Assembly: GCF_035917275.1 (NCBI RefSeq)
Contig: NZ_CP108508.1
Location: forward strand, 5,084,001-5,148,000
Source of the DNA: Streptomyces sp. NBC_01237
GTDB lineage: Bacteria; Actinomycetota; Actinomycetes; Streptomycetales; Streptomycetaceae
Direction of reading: 5' to 3'
DNA length: 64,000 nt
Shown: positions 32,223-40,863 of the stretch, in pieces
Layout: each line of letters starts with the position of its first letter
How positions within the stretch are numbered: the stretch's first letter is position 1
Program-made: the position numbers and the translations under genes
The notes under the pieces: generated by a model
Told to the model about the DNA's origin: nothing
The model's database searches: none
Seen by the model: only the letters and a program-made list of their open reading frames with translations

Positions 32223-34457
32223 TCAGGAGCCGGGGCACTCGTCCAGGTCCGGCCGGCCGGGCGGGTTTCCGCCGCCCATCAGGGGCGACAGGTTGTGCAT
32301 GTACAGGTCGTCCCAGACCTTGCTGTCCAGGATTCCCTTCAGCGCGGTGCACACCTCGCCCTTCAGGAGCGGGGTCTTGGGCCGCATGGCGACGCCGTAG
32401 CCCTCCGCGCCCTCGATGGGCTCCAGCCGCCGCACCTTGCCCGGGTTGTCCCTCACGTATCCGGCGAGGATGACGTCGTCCGAGGCCACCGCGTAGACGT
32501 CCGACTTCTTGTCCAGGAGCCTGTCCAGGCAGTCCTGGTACGTGTTGGGCTGCGTCTTCGCCATGGTGAAGCCCTTCTTGGGGAGCTCCTTCTCGTACGT
32601 CGAGTCCCGGGCGGTGCACACCTCGACCTTGAGTCTCCGCAGGTCGCTGGTGTCGCGGATGTCGTACTTGGCCGACTTCTCGCGTACCAGGAACTCCCGG
32701 CTCGCCTCGTAGTACGGGCCGGCGAACTCGACGCTGTATCCACCCGGCGCCGCGGTCTTGCGTTCGGGCGTGATGCTGTACGAGGCGATGACGAGGTCGA
32801 CCTTCTTGGTCTTCAGGGCGGTGCTGCGGTAGTCGGTGGCGACCGTGGTGAAGTCGACTTCCTCCCGGGTGTAGCCCATGCGCTTGGCGAGCTCGTAGGC
32901 CAGGTCGATGTCGTAACCCGTGTACGTGCCGGTCTTCTTGTCGCGCTTGCTCAGTCCGGGCTGGTCGTCCTTGACGCCGACCTTCAGCGTGGGGTGCGTG
33001 GCCTTCCACGTCTCCTGCTCGCCGCCCCGGCCCTGACCGGAGCCGGCGACTCCTCCACCGGTCTTGTCGTCCGTCTTCGATCCGTAGTTGTTCGCGACGA
33101 GCCAGCCGGCGGTGGCCAGCAGCGCGACGCACACGGCCGCCGTCGTCACCTTCAGCCAGGTCCGGCGCCTCTTCCCGCCCGCCGCTGGAGTGGCGGGCGA
33201 CGCGGGTACGGAAGGGGGCGGGGGAGTGGCCTGCGGGCCCGGGGAGGAGGCGGGTGCGGGCGGTACGGGACCGGCCGAGGGGCCCGGGTCGGGCGCGGCG
33301 GGGCCGAACGAGGGCGGCGGGCCGAACGACGCCCCTGCACCGGATACGGGCGCGGGGCCGAACGAGGCCGCGGGGCCCGGCACGGACGCGGGACCCGATA
33401 CGGACGGCGGGCCGGACGAGGCCGCGGCTGTCGGCGGGTGGGGGGCTTCGGCGGCCTGTCCGCCCGTCGGCGATGGGGTGTTCGGCGCGGCGGGCGCCCC
33501 CAGGACGCCCCGGAGCAGCCCTTCCGCGCCCGCGGCGTCCAGCCGGCGTTGCGGGTCCGTGGCCAGCAGACCCTGGATGACCGGCGCCAGGGGACCGGCG
33601 TAACGGAAGGCGGGCGTCGGGGAGTTCCTGATCTGTTCCTGGACTTCCCAGACTTCGTTGCCGGCGAAGGGTACGTGCCCCTCGACCATCAGGAACAGCG
33701 TGATCCCCAGTGCCCACAGGTCCGACGCGGGCGTGGGCGCCGGGGCCCCGGGGGCGAAGAGTTCGGGCGCCAGGTACGGGGGCGTGCCGAGGACGCCGCC
33801 GTGCTGGGTCACCTGCGCACCGCCGTCGAACTTGGCGATGCCGAAGTCCACCAGGATCACGAGTCCGTCGTCGCGGACGAGCACATTGCCCGGCTTCACG
33901 TCACGGTGGACGACCGACGCGCCGTGCACCGCCCGCAGCCCCTGGAGGATCTGCAGCCCGATGTCCGCCGCCCTCGGTACGGCGAGCACCTTCTCGCTGC
34001 TCAGCACATCGGCCAGGGACCTGGCTTCGAGCAGCTTCATCACGATCCAGACCTGGTTGTCGGTCTCGACCTGGTCGTGGACCGTCACCACGTTCTGGTG
34101 CTCGATCTTCGCGATGGCCTCGGCCTCGCGACGCGCCCGCTGCATCGCCTCGGCCTGCGTGGTGGGGGTCATGGAGTGGCGGTCGAGCAGACCCTTCACG
34201 GCGACGAAGCGGCGGAGGCGCCTGTCGTGCGCCTTCCAGACCTCGCCCATGCCGCCGCTGCCGATCGGTGACAGCAGCTCGTAGCGGCCGTCGATCACCG
34301 TGTCGCCGGCGTGGGGCTCCGCCCGGGGCGGCGTCTGCGGCCACTCCTGCGGCGCCTGTGCGTCGGCGCGCTGGAGGTCGTCGGCCACCCAGCGGTCGTC
34401 GGGACCGCCGGCCGCTCCGTCGTCCGCTCTGCCGTCGGCCATACCTTCGTTGCGCAT
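32223..34457 (-). CDS. Ser/Thr kinase fused to an extracellular solute-binding domain
   Basis: A 744-residue receptor-type kinase. The cytoplasmic N-terminal kinase has GSGGMG (66-71), VAVKGL Lys near 88, HRDVKPGNV (Asp near 186), DFGIAKF near 204 and LGTPPYLAPE. A long Pro/Ala/Gly linker leads to one membrane helix (near 437-458, TAAVCVALLATAGWLVA). The outer ~270 residues are a type-3 periplasmic solute-binding domain: TLKVGVKDDQPGLS, GYDIDLAYELAKRMGY, DLVIASYSITPER, and a Cys pair (VEVCTARDS, YQDCLDRLL). Amino-acid-binding domains of this type are known as sensors, so it may sense an amino acid or similar ligand. ATG 34457 is used; ATG 34442 is possible. Confidence 0.92.
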   Translation of the reverse strand: MRNEGMADGRADDGAAGGPDDRWVADDLQRADAQAPQEWPQTPPRAEPHAGDTVIDGRYELLSPIGSGGMGEVWKAHDRRLRRFVAVKGLLDRHSMTPTTQAEAMQRARREAEAIAKIEHQNVVTVHDQVETDNQVWIVMKLLEARSLADVLSSEKVLAVPRAADIGLQILQGLRAVHGASVVHRDVKPGNVLVRDDGLVILVDFGIAKFDGGAQVTQHGGVLGTPPYLAPELFAPGAPAPTPASDLWALGITLFLMVEGHVPFAGNEVWEVQEQIRNSPTPAFRYAGPLAPVIQGLLATDPQRRLDAAGAEGLLRGVLGAPAAPNTPSPTGGQAAEAPHPPTAAASSGPPSVSGPASVPGPAASFGPAPVSGAGASFGPPPSFGPAAPDPGPSAGPVPPAPASSPGPQATPPPPSVPASPATPAAGGKRRRTWLKVTTAAVCVALLATAGWLVANNYGSKTDDKTGGGVAGSGQGRGGEQETWKATHPTLKVGVKDDQPGLSKRDKKTGTYTGYDIDLAYELAKRMGYTREEVDFTTVATDYRSTALKTKKVDLVIASYSITPERKTAAPGGYSVEFAGPYYEASREFLVREKSAKYDIRDTSDLRRLKVEVCTARDSTYEKELPKKGFTMAKTQPNTYQDCLDRLLDKKSDVYAVASDDVILAGYVRDNPGKVRRLEPIEGAEGYGVAMRPKTPLLKGEVCTALKGILDSKVWDDLYMHNLSPLMGGGNPPGRPDLDECPGS

Positions 34458-34546
34458 GCGCCCCCCTGTGCACTACTGGACCAGGCCACCGTAGACGTTC
34501 GGCCGAAGGCGCACATGCCAACGCGTCCCGCGGTCTCGGGGACAGC

Positions 34547-35338
34547 CTAGGAAGCGGATCCGCCATTGCTCTTCAGCAGCTGGCCGTTGACCCATTGTCC
34601 CTGGGGCGAGCAGAGGAAGTCCACCAGATGCGCGGTGTCCTGCGGGGTGCCGAGACGGCCGAGCGGTGTCGCCCCCAGGCAGGCGTCGCGCACGTCGTCG
34701 GTCATCCAGCCGGTGTCCACCGGGCCGGGGTTGATGGCGTTGGCCGTGACGCCCAGCTGGGCCAGCTCGTGGGCGGCGGCCAGCGTGATGCGGTCCAGGG
34801 CGCCCTTGCTCGCGCCGTAGGGGAGGTTGCCGACGGTGTGGTCACTGGTCAGGGCGACGATCCGGCCGGTGCCCGGGGCGGAGCGGAAGCGCAGCCCGTA
34901 CTCGCGGATCAGCAGCCAGGTGGCTCGCGCGTTGACGGCGAAATGCCGGTCGAAACTCTCGACGGTCGTGTCCAGCAGGCCCGAGTCGACGGACTCGGCA
35001 TGGCTCATCACGAGTGCGGTGACCGGGCCGAGGCGCCGCTCCGCGTCGTCGAAGATCCTCGTGGGCGCGTCGGGGTCGGAGAGATCGGCCTCGATCGCGG
35101 CCGACCGCGCCCCGGTCGGGCGCAGGCTCTCGGTGATGGCGTCCGTGGCACCCTGCTCGACCCCCCAGCTCATGCGCTTGTCGTAGGGCGTCCAGTAGGT
35201 GAAGGCGATGTCCCAGCCCGAGGCGGCCAGCCGCCGCGCGATGCCCGCACCGATCCCGACGGTGCGGCCGACCCCGGTGATCAGGGCGACGGGGCGCGGC
35301 GACGCGGACGTGGGGGAGTGCGGTTCGGTGGTAGTCAT
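34547..35338 (-). CDS. SDR family oxidoreductase
   Basis: A 263-residue short-chain dehydrogenase/reductase. The cofactor motif is GVGRTVGIG (about 22-30), DLSD near 90 fits the adenine-binding position, and the catalytic Tyr-Lys pair is YGASK with a Ser in VALTSDH upstream. The NNAG position reads SHAE, a divergent form. The last residues VNGQLLKSNGGSA are typical. ATG 35338 begins a polar N-terminal extension. Substrate unknown; it stands alone between a kinase and a small membrane protein. Confidence 0.88.
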   Translation of the reverse strand: MTTTEPHSPTSASPRPVALITGVGRTVGIGAGIARRLAASGWDIAFTYWTPYDKRMSWGVEQGATDAITESLRPTGARSAAIEADLSDPDAPTRIFDDAERRLGPVTALVMSHAESVDSGLLDTTVESFDRHFAVNARATWLLIREYGLRFRSAPGTGRIVALTSDHTVGNLPYGASKGALDRITLAAAHELAQLGVTANAINPGPVDTGWMTDDVRDACLGATPLGRLGTPQDTAHLVDFLCSPQGQWVNGQLLKSNGGSAS

Positions 35339-35448
35339 ATGAGGCGATGCTCTGTTACGGGCACGGCGCGGGTCAACGGCATTTGAGACGGCCCGCGTTG
35401 AGGCGCGTGGCCGGTGGCAGCGGACCTCCCGCCGGCCTCCCGGCGGTC

Positions 35449-36009
35449 TCACGGCGGCGTCACCATCACCTCGCGGGCGCGCCGGGTGAACTTCTCCCGG
35501 CTCATCTCCACCGCGTCGACGGCGTCTTCGAGGCCGGTGCGGTAAGCCGCGTCCGGCAGCCCTTCGCACACCCCGTGGAGCACCCTTTCGAGGTAGGCGC
35601 GCAGGGCCCGTACGTCCGACCACACGTTCACGGCCTCCGCCGCCACGGCTTCCGGACCCATGAGATCGAGCCGTGCCTGGGCCTTGTAGAGCGCGTCCAC
35701 CGCGCCACCGAGCTCCGCCACGGCCGCGCCCAGCACCTCGGGCGAAGGCGGGGCGTCCCGAGCGGAGACCGGTACGCCGTCCTGGTGCGCGACCCGGTGC
35801 AGCACGTCGTCGACCGGTTCCGCCGCCTGCATGAACACGAGGTAGGCCTCGCGGCGTTCGGTCCGCAGCGCCCGGTCGTGATCGACCGCCCCCTGGTCAC
35901 GCGCCTGCCGCCGGGTGGACGCATACGTCAACGCCGAGGTGCACAGGGTTCCGACGACGCCCACCGCGGCTCCGAACAAGGCTGCCCATCCTTGGTCCAT
36001 GCGGTCCAT
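35449..36009 (-). CDS. membrane-anchored hypothetical protein
   Basis: A 186-residue protein with one N-terminal hydrophobic helix (GWAALFGAAVGVVGTLCTSALTY, trimmed here to GAAVGVVGTLCTSALTY), then a basic RRQARDQ stretch and a helical, probably coiled-coil cytoplasmic region. This layout is common among small actinobacterial proteins of unknown function. Start candidates are ATG 36009 and ATG 36000. No close family is recognised and no neighbour hints at a role. Confidence 0.65.
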   Translation of the reverse strand: MDRMDQGWAALFGAAVGVVGTLCTSALTYASTRRQARDQGAVDHDRALRTERREAYLVFMQAAEPVDDVLHRVAHQDGVPVSARDAPPSPEVLGAAVAELGGAVDALYKAQARLDLMGPEAVAAEAVNVWSDVRALRAYLERVLHGVCEGLPDAAYRTGLEDAVDAVEMSREKFTRRAREVMVTPP

Positions 36010-36177
36010 ATTCCGCCGTGGACGGAGCCGTCGTGACCCGCTACGACAAACTCGCGTCCGCCGCGAGGAGGCCGTGCCGGTCGCCGCCGCGACGAGCGGC
36101 TGCGACCAGCATCGTGTCAACAGGGCCTGAACCGACGGACATCGTGCTCCCGCATGCCCGCTACGACACCCCGGTCC

Positions 36178-36300
36178 GGGAGGCTGCTTCCAGTAGCCGT
36201 ACTGGTCGCCGAGGTCCGCGTTGACCTCGCCGGCGTAGACCTTCTTGCTCGCGGTCGATCACCCTATGCATCTCCTGGTGATCGAACGTCACACGCCCGG
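36178..36300 (-). pseudogene. degenerate coding remnant in a gene-poor stretch
   Basis: Between 36010 and 36503 I see no intact gene. On the minus strand two adjoining frames have good codon bias: VTFDHQEMHRVIDRE (about 36254-36298), then, after a frame change, ASKKVYAGEVNADLGDQYGY (36252 down to about 36193). Together they look like one damaged gene broken by a frameshift. The family is not recognised. Confidence 0.3.
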
Positions 36301-36503
36301 AACAAGCCTCTCTCCACCGCTCGTAACACGCCGTCCGGCAAGGGGCGGAAGGGGGCGGTGGGGCGTTCCGGCAGAGGATGGCCTGAAACCAGCCCCAAGG
36401 TCCGCTTTCGCGACACGTCCTGCGGGGCGGCCCCTAAACTCGGCGGGAGCGGACCAGACGTCACATATGACCGGTCACCGGCCATGGCTGGGAGGACGGA
36501 CAG

Positions 36504-37742
36504 GTGGTCGCAGCATCACAGCAACTCCCGGACGATCCGGCGGGGAATGCGGCAGAGAGGTTCGCCCTCGGGTTACGAGCCCTCCGCAGTGCGGCGGACG
36601 GTCCGACGTACCGCCAGATGGCCGCACGTACGGGCCAGTCGCCCGGCGCACTGTCCCACGCCGCGAAGGGCGGCCAACTGCCGTCTCTCGAAGTCGCCCT
36701 GGCGTATGTGGAAGCCTGTGGCGGCGATCGTACGGAATGGGAGCGACGGTGGCTGGCGGCGCAGGCCGAGCTCGATACGGCAGCCGCACCGACGCCGGGA
36801 CGGCGGTGGCCGTACGTCGCGGCTGCCGGAACCCTCGCGCTCGCCCTGGTGGTCGCCGGAGCGGTCCTGGTGAGCCGGCGCGGGCAGGAGCCGCCCCCGC
36901 CGGACGCCGCCGACGGCTCCTCCCGCCTCTTCGCCGCCGACGATGCCTTCAACCAGCGGCACCCGCGCCCCCGCCCGGCGCCCGACTCCGCGCGGATGGT
37001 CGCCGACCTGCTCGCTCCGGGCCGGGTCGAGCTGTACACCGGCACGGCGGGCTCCCTGGTGTACCGGGCCACCTCCGGCACTCCGGCCTACGAAGTCACC
37101 CCGCGCAAGCACGTCGGTCAATGGGGGCCCAACCCCTTCCAAGGTGTCGACCTGCCCTGGGACCCCTCGTGGAAGGCCCCGGCGGCGGAGCGCGAGTGGG
37201 CGGTGGTGATCAGACCGGACGGGCGGGCCGTGGAGTGCTGGCGGGCCCAGGTGCGGGACGGCAGGCCCAGCTGCGAATGGGGAGCCGTCTCCGACGTCCG
37301 GGGCTCGTCGGTCTCGGTCACGGGCCGGGAGACCGGCAGCGGCCTGTCCCGCCTCGCCGGAATGATCACCCGCGCGGAGTGGAAGGCCGGCCGGATCGAC
37401 CACGCCCTGAGCTTCGGCACCCCGGACAACAACGGCCGGTATGTCTTCCCCGCGGTGGGGAGCGACAGCAAGGGTGAAGGCCCCTGGCGGCTGGGACAGT
37501 TCATCTGGCTGGACCGCTCGTACGACATCGACGCCGATACCTCGCTCGCGCCGTACGAGCGGATGGTCGCGAAGGCACTTCAGGAGTACGGCGCGTTCAA
37601 CGTCAAGAACGCCGGGGAGTTCAGCTTCACGTCCGAGTACGGATCGAAGCCGCCGGGCACCGGCGACGAGGACTACGCGCCGCTGGGACACATCGATTTC
37701 GCGAAGTACCTGCGGGTCGGGACGATCGCGCCCGCGCCGTAG
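36504..37742 (+). CDS. membrane-spanning HTH protein with extracellular domain
   Basis: A 412-residue protein. The N-terminal ~90 residues are an XRE-like helix-turn-helix (LGLRALRSAADGPTYRQMAA, GQSPGALSHAAKG). One membrane helix follows (about 101-124, AAAGTLALALVVAGAVLVS). The outer ~270 residues form a Trp-rich domain with GRIDHALSFGTPDNNGRYVF and LDRSYDIDAD...YERMVAKALQEYGAF, a pattern I know from secreted actinobacterial proteins of unknown activity. The layout suggests a one-component signal transducer. GTG 36504 has GGGAGGA eight bases upstream. Confidence 0.75.
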   Translation: MVAASQQLPDDPAGNAAERFALGLRALRSAADGPTYRQMAARTGQSPGALSHAAKGGQLPSLEVALAYVEACGGDRTEWERRWLAAQAELDTAAAPTPGRRWPYVAAAGTLALALVVAGAVLVSRRGQEPPPPDAADGSSRLFAADDAFNQRHPRPRPAPDSARMVADLLAPGRVELYTGTAGSLVYRATSGTPAYEVTPRKHVGQWGPNPFQGVDLPWDPSWKAPAAEREWAVVIRPDGRAVECWRAQVRDGRPSCEWGAVSDVRGSSVSVTGRETGSGLSRLAGMITRAEWKAGRIDHALSFGTPDNNGRYVFPAVGSDSKGEGPWRLGQFIWLDRSYDIDADTSLAPYERMVAKALQEYGAFNVKNAGEFSFTSEYGSKPPGTGDEDYAPLGHIDFAKYLRVGTIAPAP

Positions 37743-37817
37743 AAGGCTGTGGCGAGGGCGCGGGCGAGGGCGAGGGTGCGGGCACCCGGCGACACGAACC
37801 GGCAGAGCCGGCAGGAC

Positions 37818-38163
37818 CGATGAACTGGCAGGTGATGCCCCGCACGACCGGCCGGGTGTAGTCCTCCACCGACATCTCGGTGAGCGGCACCCCGTGGAGG
37901 TCCCCGCGCGGTACGAGGTTGAGGGAGATGTCGATACGTCCCGCCCGCTCGACCACCGACGTGGCGTGCGCCTCGACGGCCGCCTCGTCCATGGCGCCGA
38001 GTACGTCGTACCCGGCACCGGTCCCGGCGGCGGCCGTCCGCAGCGTCTCCCGCGTACGTCCGGCGAGGAACACCCGCGCCCCCGCCTCCACGTACGCCTG
38101 AGCGATGCCCGAGCCCAGCGAGCCCGCGCCGCCGTAGATGACCGCGACCTTGTCCTTGAGCAT
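37818..38163 (-). pseudogene. SDR gene truncated at its C terminus
   Basis: Starts normally (MLKDKVAVIYGGAGSLGSGI) with a GGAGSLGSG cofactor motif and runs as a clear SDR to VEDYTRPVVRGITCQFI, about 115 residues. It then breaks into a Gly/Arg-type low-complexity frame that overlaps the 3' end of the HTH gene. The catalytic YxxxK half is absent, so it cannot be active. It is on the same strand as and 86 bases after the ECF sigma gene. Confidence 0.8.
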
Positions 38164-38249
38164 GATTCCCGCCCTATCAGCCGGGGCGCCCTGCGCGCCC
38201 TGTCACTCATAGGACGCGCGCGAACGGCGAACTCATCGCCCGCCACGCC

Positions 38250-39575
38250 TCACAGTGTCATCGGGAGACCGAAGGCCGGGAACAGATGAGGCTCGAAGGT
38301 GGTGATCTCCGCGATCCGGTCCTCGCCCGCCTCGATGCGCAGGACGTCGATGATCTGCGCCCGGTAGACGCTGGTGCCGGGCCGCTGAAGGTAACCGGCC
38401 ACCGCTGTCAGCCCGTTGGCGCGCACCGGCACGGTCCGCCAGTGCCCCGCGAACTTCGGTGACGCGGGATCGAGGTTGGGGCGCAGGAACGTGAAGAGCG
38501 CCTCGCGCCCCGTGAACCAGAACGGGTTCGGCGGCATCGTCAGCACCACATCCTCCCGCACCAGTTCCACCATCGCCTCGATGTCGCACTGCGCCACCGC
38601 GTCCATGTAACGCCTGACCAACGCCGTTTTCCCGGCGCTGGGTTCGCGTACCGACCAGTCCTCCCGGCCTCCCGGCAGGGCCTGCCGCAGGGCGGCCCTG
38701 CCACGCTGGACAGCACTGTTCGCCGATGCCGTACCGGAGCCGAGCAGATCGGCCGTCTCCTGGGCGGACCACCCGGCGACGTCCCGCAGGATCACGGCGG
38801 CCCGCTGCCGAGCGGGGAGCCTCTGCACGGCGGTCAGGAAGGCCAGTTCCAGCGTCTCGCTCGCCACGGCCGCCGCGTCCGGTTCGTGCGCCGGAGCGGT
38901 CCTGTCGGGCAGTTGATCGTCGGGGAAGGGCTGCAACCAGGTCACCCGTACCGGTGGCGGCCCGACACCGGAGTCCACGCCGGGGACGGGCGTGTACGTC
39001 GTGGGCCGCCGGTCGTGCTCGCGCAGGAAGTCCAGACACAGCCAGGTGGAGATCTTGTACAGCCAGGCCCGGGGATCGGCGACACCGCTGAGCGCGTCCC
39101 GCGCCCGCCAGGCCCGGAGGAACGTTTCCTGGGTCAGGTCCACGGCCTCGTCGTACGAACCGAGGAGCCGGTAGCAGTGCACCCGCAGCTCACGCCCGTA
39201 CTGCTCGGAGAGTGCGGCGAACACGTCGTCGGTGGAGGGGGCGGCCGACGAATTCGTCACGGGTTCAGATGTGACGCTTTCTCCCCCGGGCTCGTCCGCA
39301 CGTGCCTGCCGGGCGATGCGCCGCAGCTGCGTGAACGGGCCGGACAGCGCCTCGACGTCGGTATGGAACGTGTCGCCGGGCACCGGCCGCAGCTTCCGCA
39401 GCCGGTCCCCGAGATCGGTGATCAGTTCCTGCACGGGTAGGACGGACGGCTGTTTTCGCTCCCGGTACGCGCGTTGCCGACAGGCCTGGGTGCAGTACGC
39501 GGGCGCCCGGCCCGGCCCGGCGGTCTTCTCGATTTCCCGTCCGCAGGCGAGGCATTCCCCCGCTGTCGCAGTCAC
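38250..39575 (-). CDS. ECF sigma factor with Cys4 finger and SnoaL-like domain
   Basis: A 441-residue sigma factor. Domain order: an N-terminal four-Cys unit (C8, C11, C28, C32; CLACGRE and YCTQACRQRAYRERK); sigma region 2 (RVHCYRLLGSYDEAVDLTQE, AWLYKISTWLCLDFLR); region 4 (LPARQRAAVILRDVAGWSAQ); and a C-terminal SnoaL-like domain (DIEAMVELVREDVVLTMPPN). The sigma core and SnoaL tail are typical of the SigG/TIGR02960-type ECF group; the Cys finger is an addition. GTG 39575 lies three bases after the DUF397 stop, suggesting co-transcription. No anti-sigma gene adjoins. Confidence 0.88.
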   Translation of the reverse strand: MTATAGECLACGREIEKTAGPGRAPAYCTQACRQRAYRERKQPSVLPVQELITDLGDRLRKLRPVPGDTFHTDVEALSGPFTQLRRIARQARADEPGGESVTSEPVTNSSAAPSTDDVFAALSEQYGRELRVHCYRLLGSYDEAVDLTQETFLRAWRARDALSGVADPRAWLYKISTWLCLDFLREHDRRPTTYTPVPGVDSGVGPPPVRVTWLQPFPDDQLPDRTAPAHEPDAAAVASETLELAFLTAVQRLPARQRAAVILRDVAGWSAQETADLLGSGTASANSAVQRGRAALRQALPGGREDWSVREPSAGKTALVRRYMDAVAQCDIEAMVELVREDVVLTMPPNPFWFTGREALFTFLRPNLDPASPKFAGHWRTVPVRANGLTAVAGYLQRPGTSVYRAQIIDVLRIEAGEDRIAEITTFEPHLFPAFGLPMTL

Positions 39576-39578
39576 GGC

Positions 39579-39827
39579 TCAGACAGCTGATCCGGCCGCG
39601 TAACCGAGGAGGGAGGACCATGCCCCGGGGGAGAGGGAGAGCGCGGGGACGGCGGGGTCCTTGGAGTCCCGGACGCGGACGGTGTGGGGACAGGCGGCTT
39701 CTTCGACGCAGTTGCCGCTCTGGTCCCCGCTGTACGTCGACTTGGACCACGTCATGGCCATCTCGACACAGTCGCCCCCCTGGTCGCCGCTGTAGCTGGA
39801 CTTGAACCAGTGGAGGTCGGTACTCAT
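39579..39827 (-). CDS. DUF397 protein with duplicated N-terminal motif
   Basis: An 82-residue DUF397 protein. The usual family opening (W-KSSYSG--GG-CVE-A) is present twice in tandem: WFKSSYSGDQGGDCVEMA, then WSKSTYSGDQSGNCVEEAA. The normal tail TVRVRDSKDPAVPALSLSP follows. DUF397 proteins are small partners of Scr1-type regulators. Its ATG overlaps the stop of a regulator remnant, and the ECF sigma gene begins three bases after its stop. The duplicated halves differ at many codons, so the duplication is not recent. Confidence 0.85.
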   Translation of the reverse strand: MSTDLHWFKSSYSGDQGGDCVEMAMTWSKSTYSGDQSGNCVEEAACPHTVRVRDSKDPAVPALSLSPGAWSSLLGYAAGSAV

Positions 39828-39985
39828 AGTTCCTCTGCCATCTTCTCGATCATTTCCAGAGACCCTTCGGGAGTGTATGCCTGGGCTCGCAGTACCCCAT
39901 ACTTCCCGAACAGGTGCCCCCATTCAGGCTGTTCGGTGATGAAGAAGCTGCCGCCCTGCCCCTCGATGCAGGGCGCGGCCTTCAT
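39824..39985 (-). pseudogene. C-terminal remnant of an Scr1-type regulator
   Basis: The frame gives the last ~50 residues of a DUF5753-type regulator: IEGQGGSFFITEQPEWGHLF, GKYGVLRAQAYTPEGSLEMI, EKMAEEL. Its stop overlaps the DUF397 start (ATGA), the normal arrangement. Upstream of about 39985 the similarity stops. From 39979 to 40113 the plus strand has its own well-biased frame (LDGATWPLDWRSRPTVEAPF ... VKVAGDAP, stop) that looks like the tail of a different broken gene. A deletion or insertion therefore fused two gene ends here. Confidence 0.65.
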
Positions 39986-40125
39986 CGGGGTGCCCGCGCT
40001 GGACGGGGCGACCTGGCCGCTGGACTGGCGGTCGCGGCCGACGGTGGAGGCGCCGTTCGTGGACGCGGGGCTGTTGCACGAACGGGCGGTGAAGGTGGCC
40101 GGGGACGCCCCGTGACCGGGAGGCG

Positions 40126-40725
40126 TCAGAAGTCGACGGTGAGCTGGGCCCGGACGTGGGCGCGCAGGACGCCCGCCATGTCCGTCTCGCCGTCGCTGAA
40201 AAGCCACTGGACCTGGAGGCCGTCCATGAGGGCGATCAGTTGCCGGCCGGCGGCCGACGGGTCGATGTCGGCGCGCAGGGCGCCTTCGTCGCGGGCCTCG
40301 CGGTAGGCGCGTTCCGTGTTCGTGACGGAGGTCCGGTAGCGGCGGACGAAGTACGCGTGGGCGGGATGGTCGGCGGCGGTCGCCTCGGCGGCGACCACCG
40401 AGAACAGCTCGACGATCCCGCGCCGCGTGGCGTTCAGGGCGGCCAGGTCGGCGAGCCGGCGCAGATGGTCGACGCCCGTGGCGACGCCGAGCGCCAGCCA
40501 CTCGCCGTCCACGTCGTCGCGGTGTTCGAGGACCGCGAGGAGCAGGGACTCCTTGGTCGGGAAGTGGTGCAGGAGGCCGGGGTGCGAGATGCCGCAGCGG
40601 GTCGCGATGACACGCAGTGAGGCGCCCCGGTACCCGGCCTCGCCGAACATGGCCATGGCCTGGTCGAGGATCTCGCGGCGCTTCGCCCGGCCCTTGGCGT
40701 AGCCACGCCCCGCTTCTGCGGTCAC
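40126..40725 (-). CDS. TetR family regulator
   Basis: A 199-residue TetR-type repressor. The DNA-binding domain reads KRREILDQAMAMFGEAGYRG, ASLRVIATRCGISHPGLLHH and FPTKESLLLAVLEHRD. The C-terminal half is helical and ligand-binding. GTG 40725 follows GGGAG. It is divergent from the GH3 beta-glucosidase gene with 138 bases between, so it most likely controls that gene; a dyad at 40794-40809 is a candidate operator. Confidence 0.88.
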   Translation of the reverse strand: MTAEAGRGYAKGRAKRREILDQAMAMFGEAGYRGASLRVIATRCGISHPGLLHHFPTKESLLLAVLEHRDDVDGEWLALGVATGVDHLRRLADLAALNATRRGIVELFSVVAAEATAADHPAHAYFVRRYRTSVTNTERAYREARDEGALRADIDPSAAGRQLIALMDGLQVQWLFSDGETDMAGVLRAHVRAQLTVDF

Positions 40726-40793
40726 TCGCACGCTCCCGACTTCTTCCCGGTCCCCCGGACGGCTGTCCCGCCAGGCTGTCACAGCCAGATACT

Positions 40794-40809
40794 TACCACT
40801 CGGTCGGTA
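40794..40809. promoter_or_regulatory. candidate TetR operator between tetR and GH3
   Basis: TACCACTCGGTCGGTA is an imperfect palindrome with TACC/GGTA ends, lying midway between the divergent starts. Sites of this ACCGACCG-like form are common for TetR-family repressors. Confidence 0.5.
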
Positions 40810-40863
40810 TTGAGCGTACGGTGATGCGGTGATGTGTGGAGTGACGTCCTGAAAGGAACTCCT

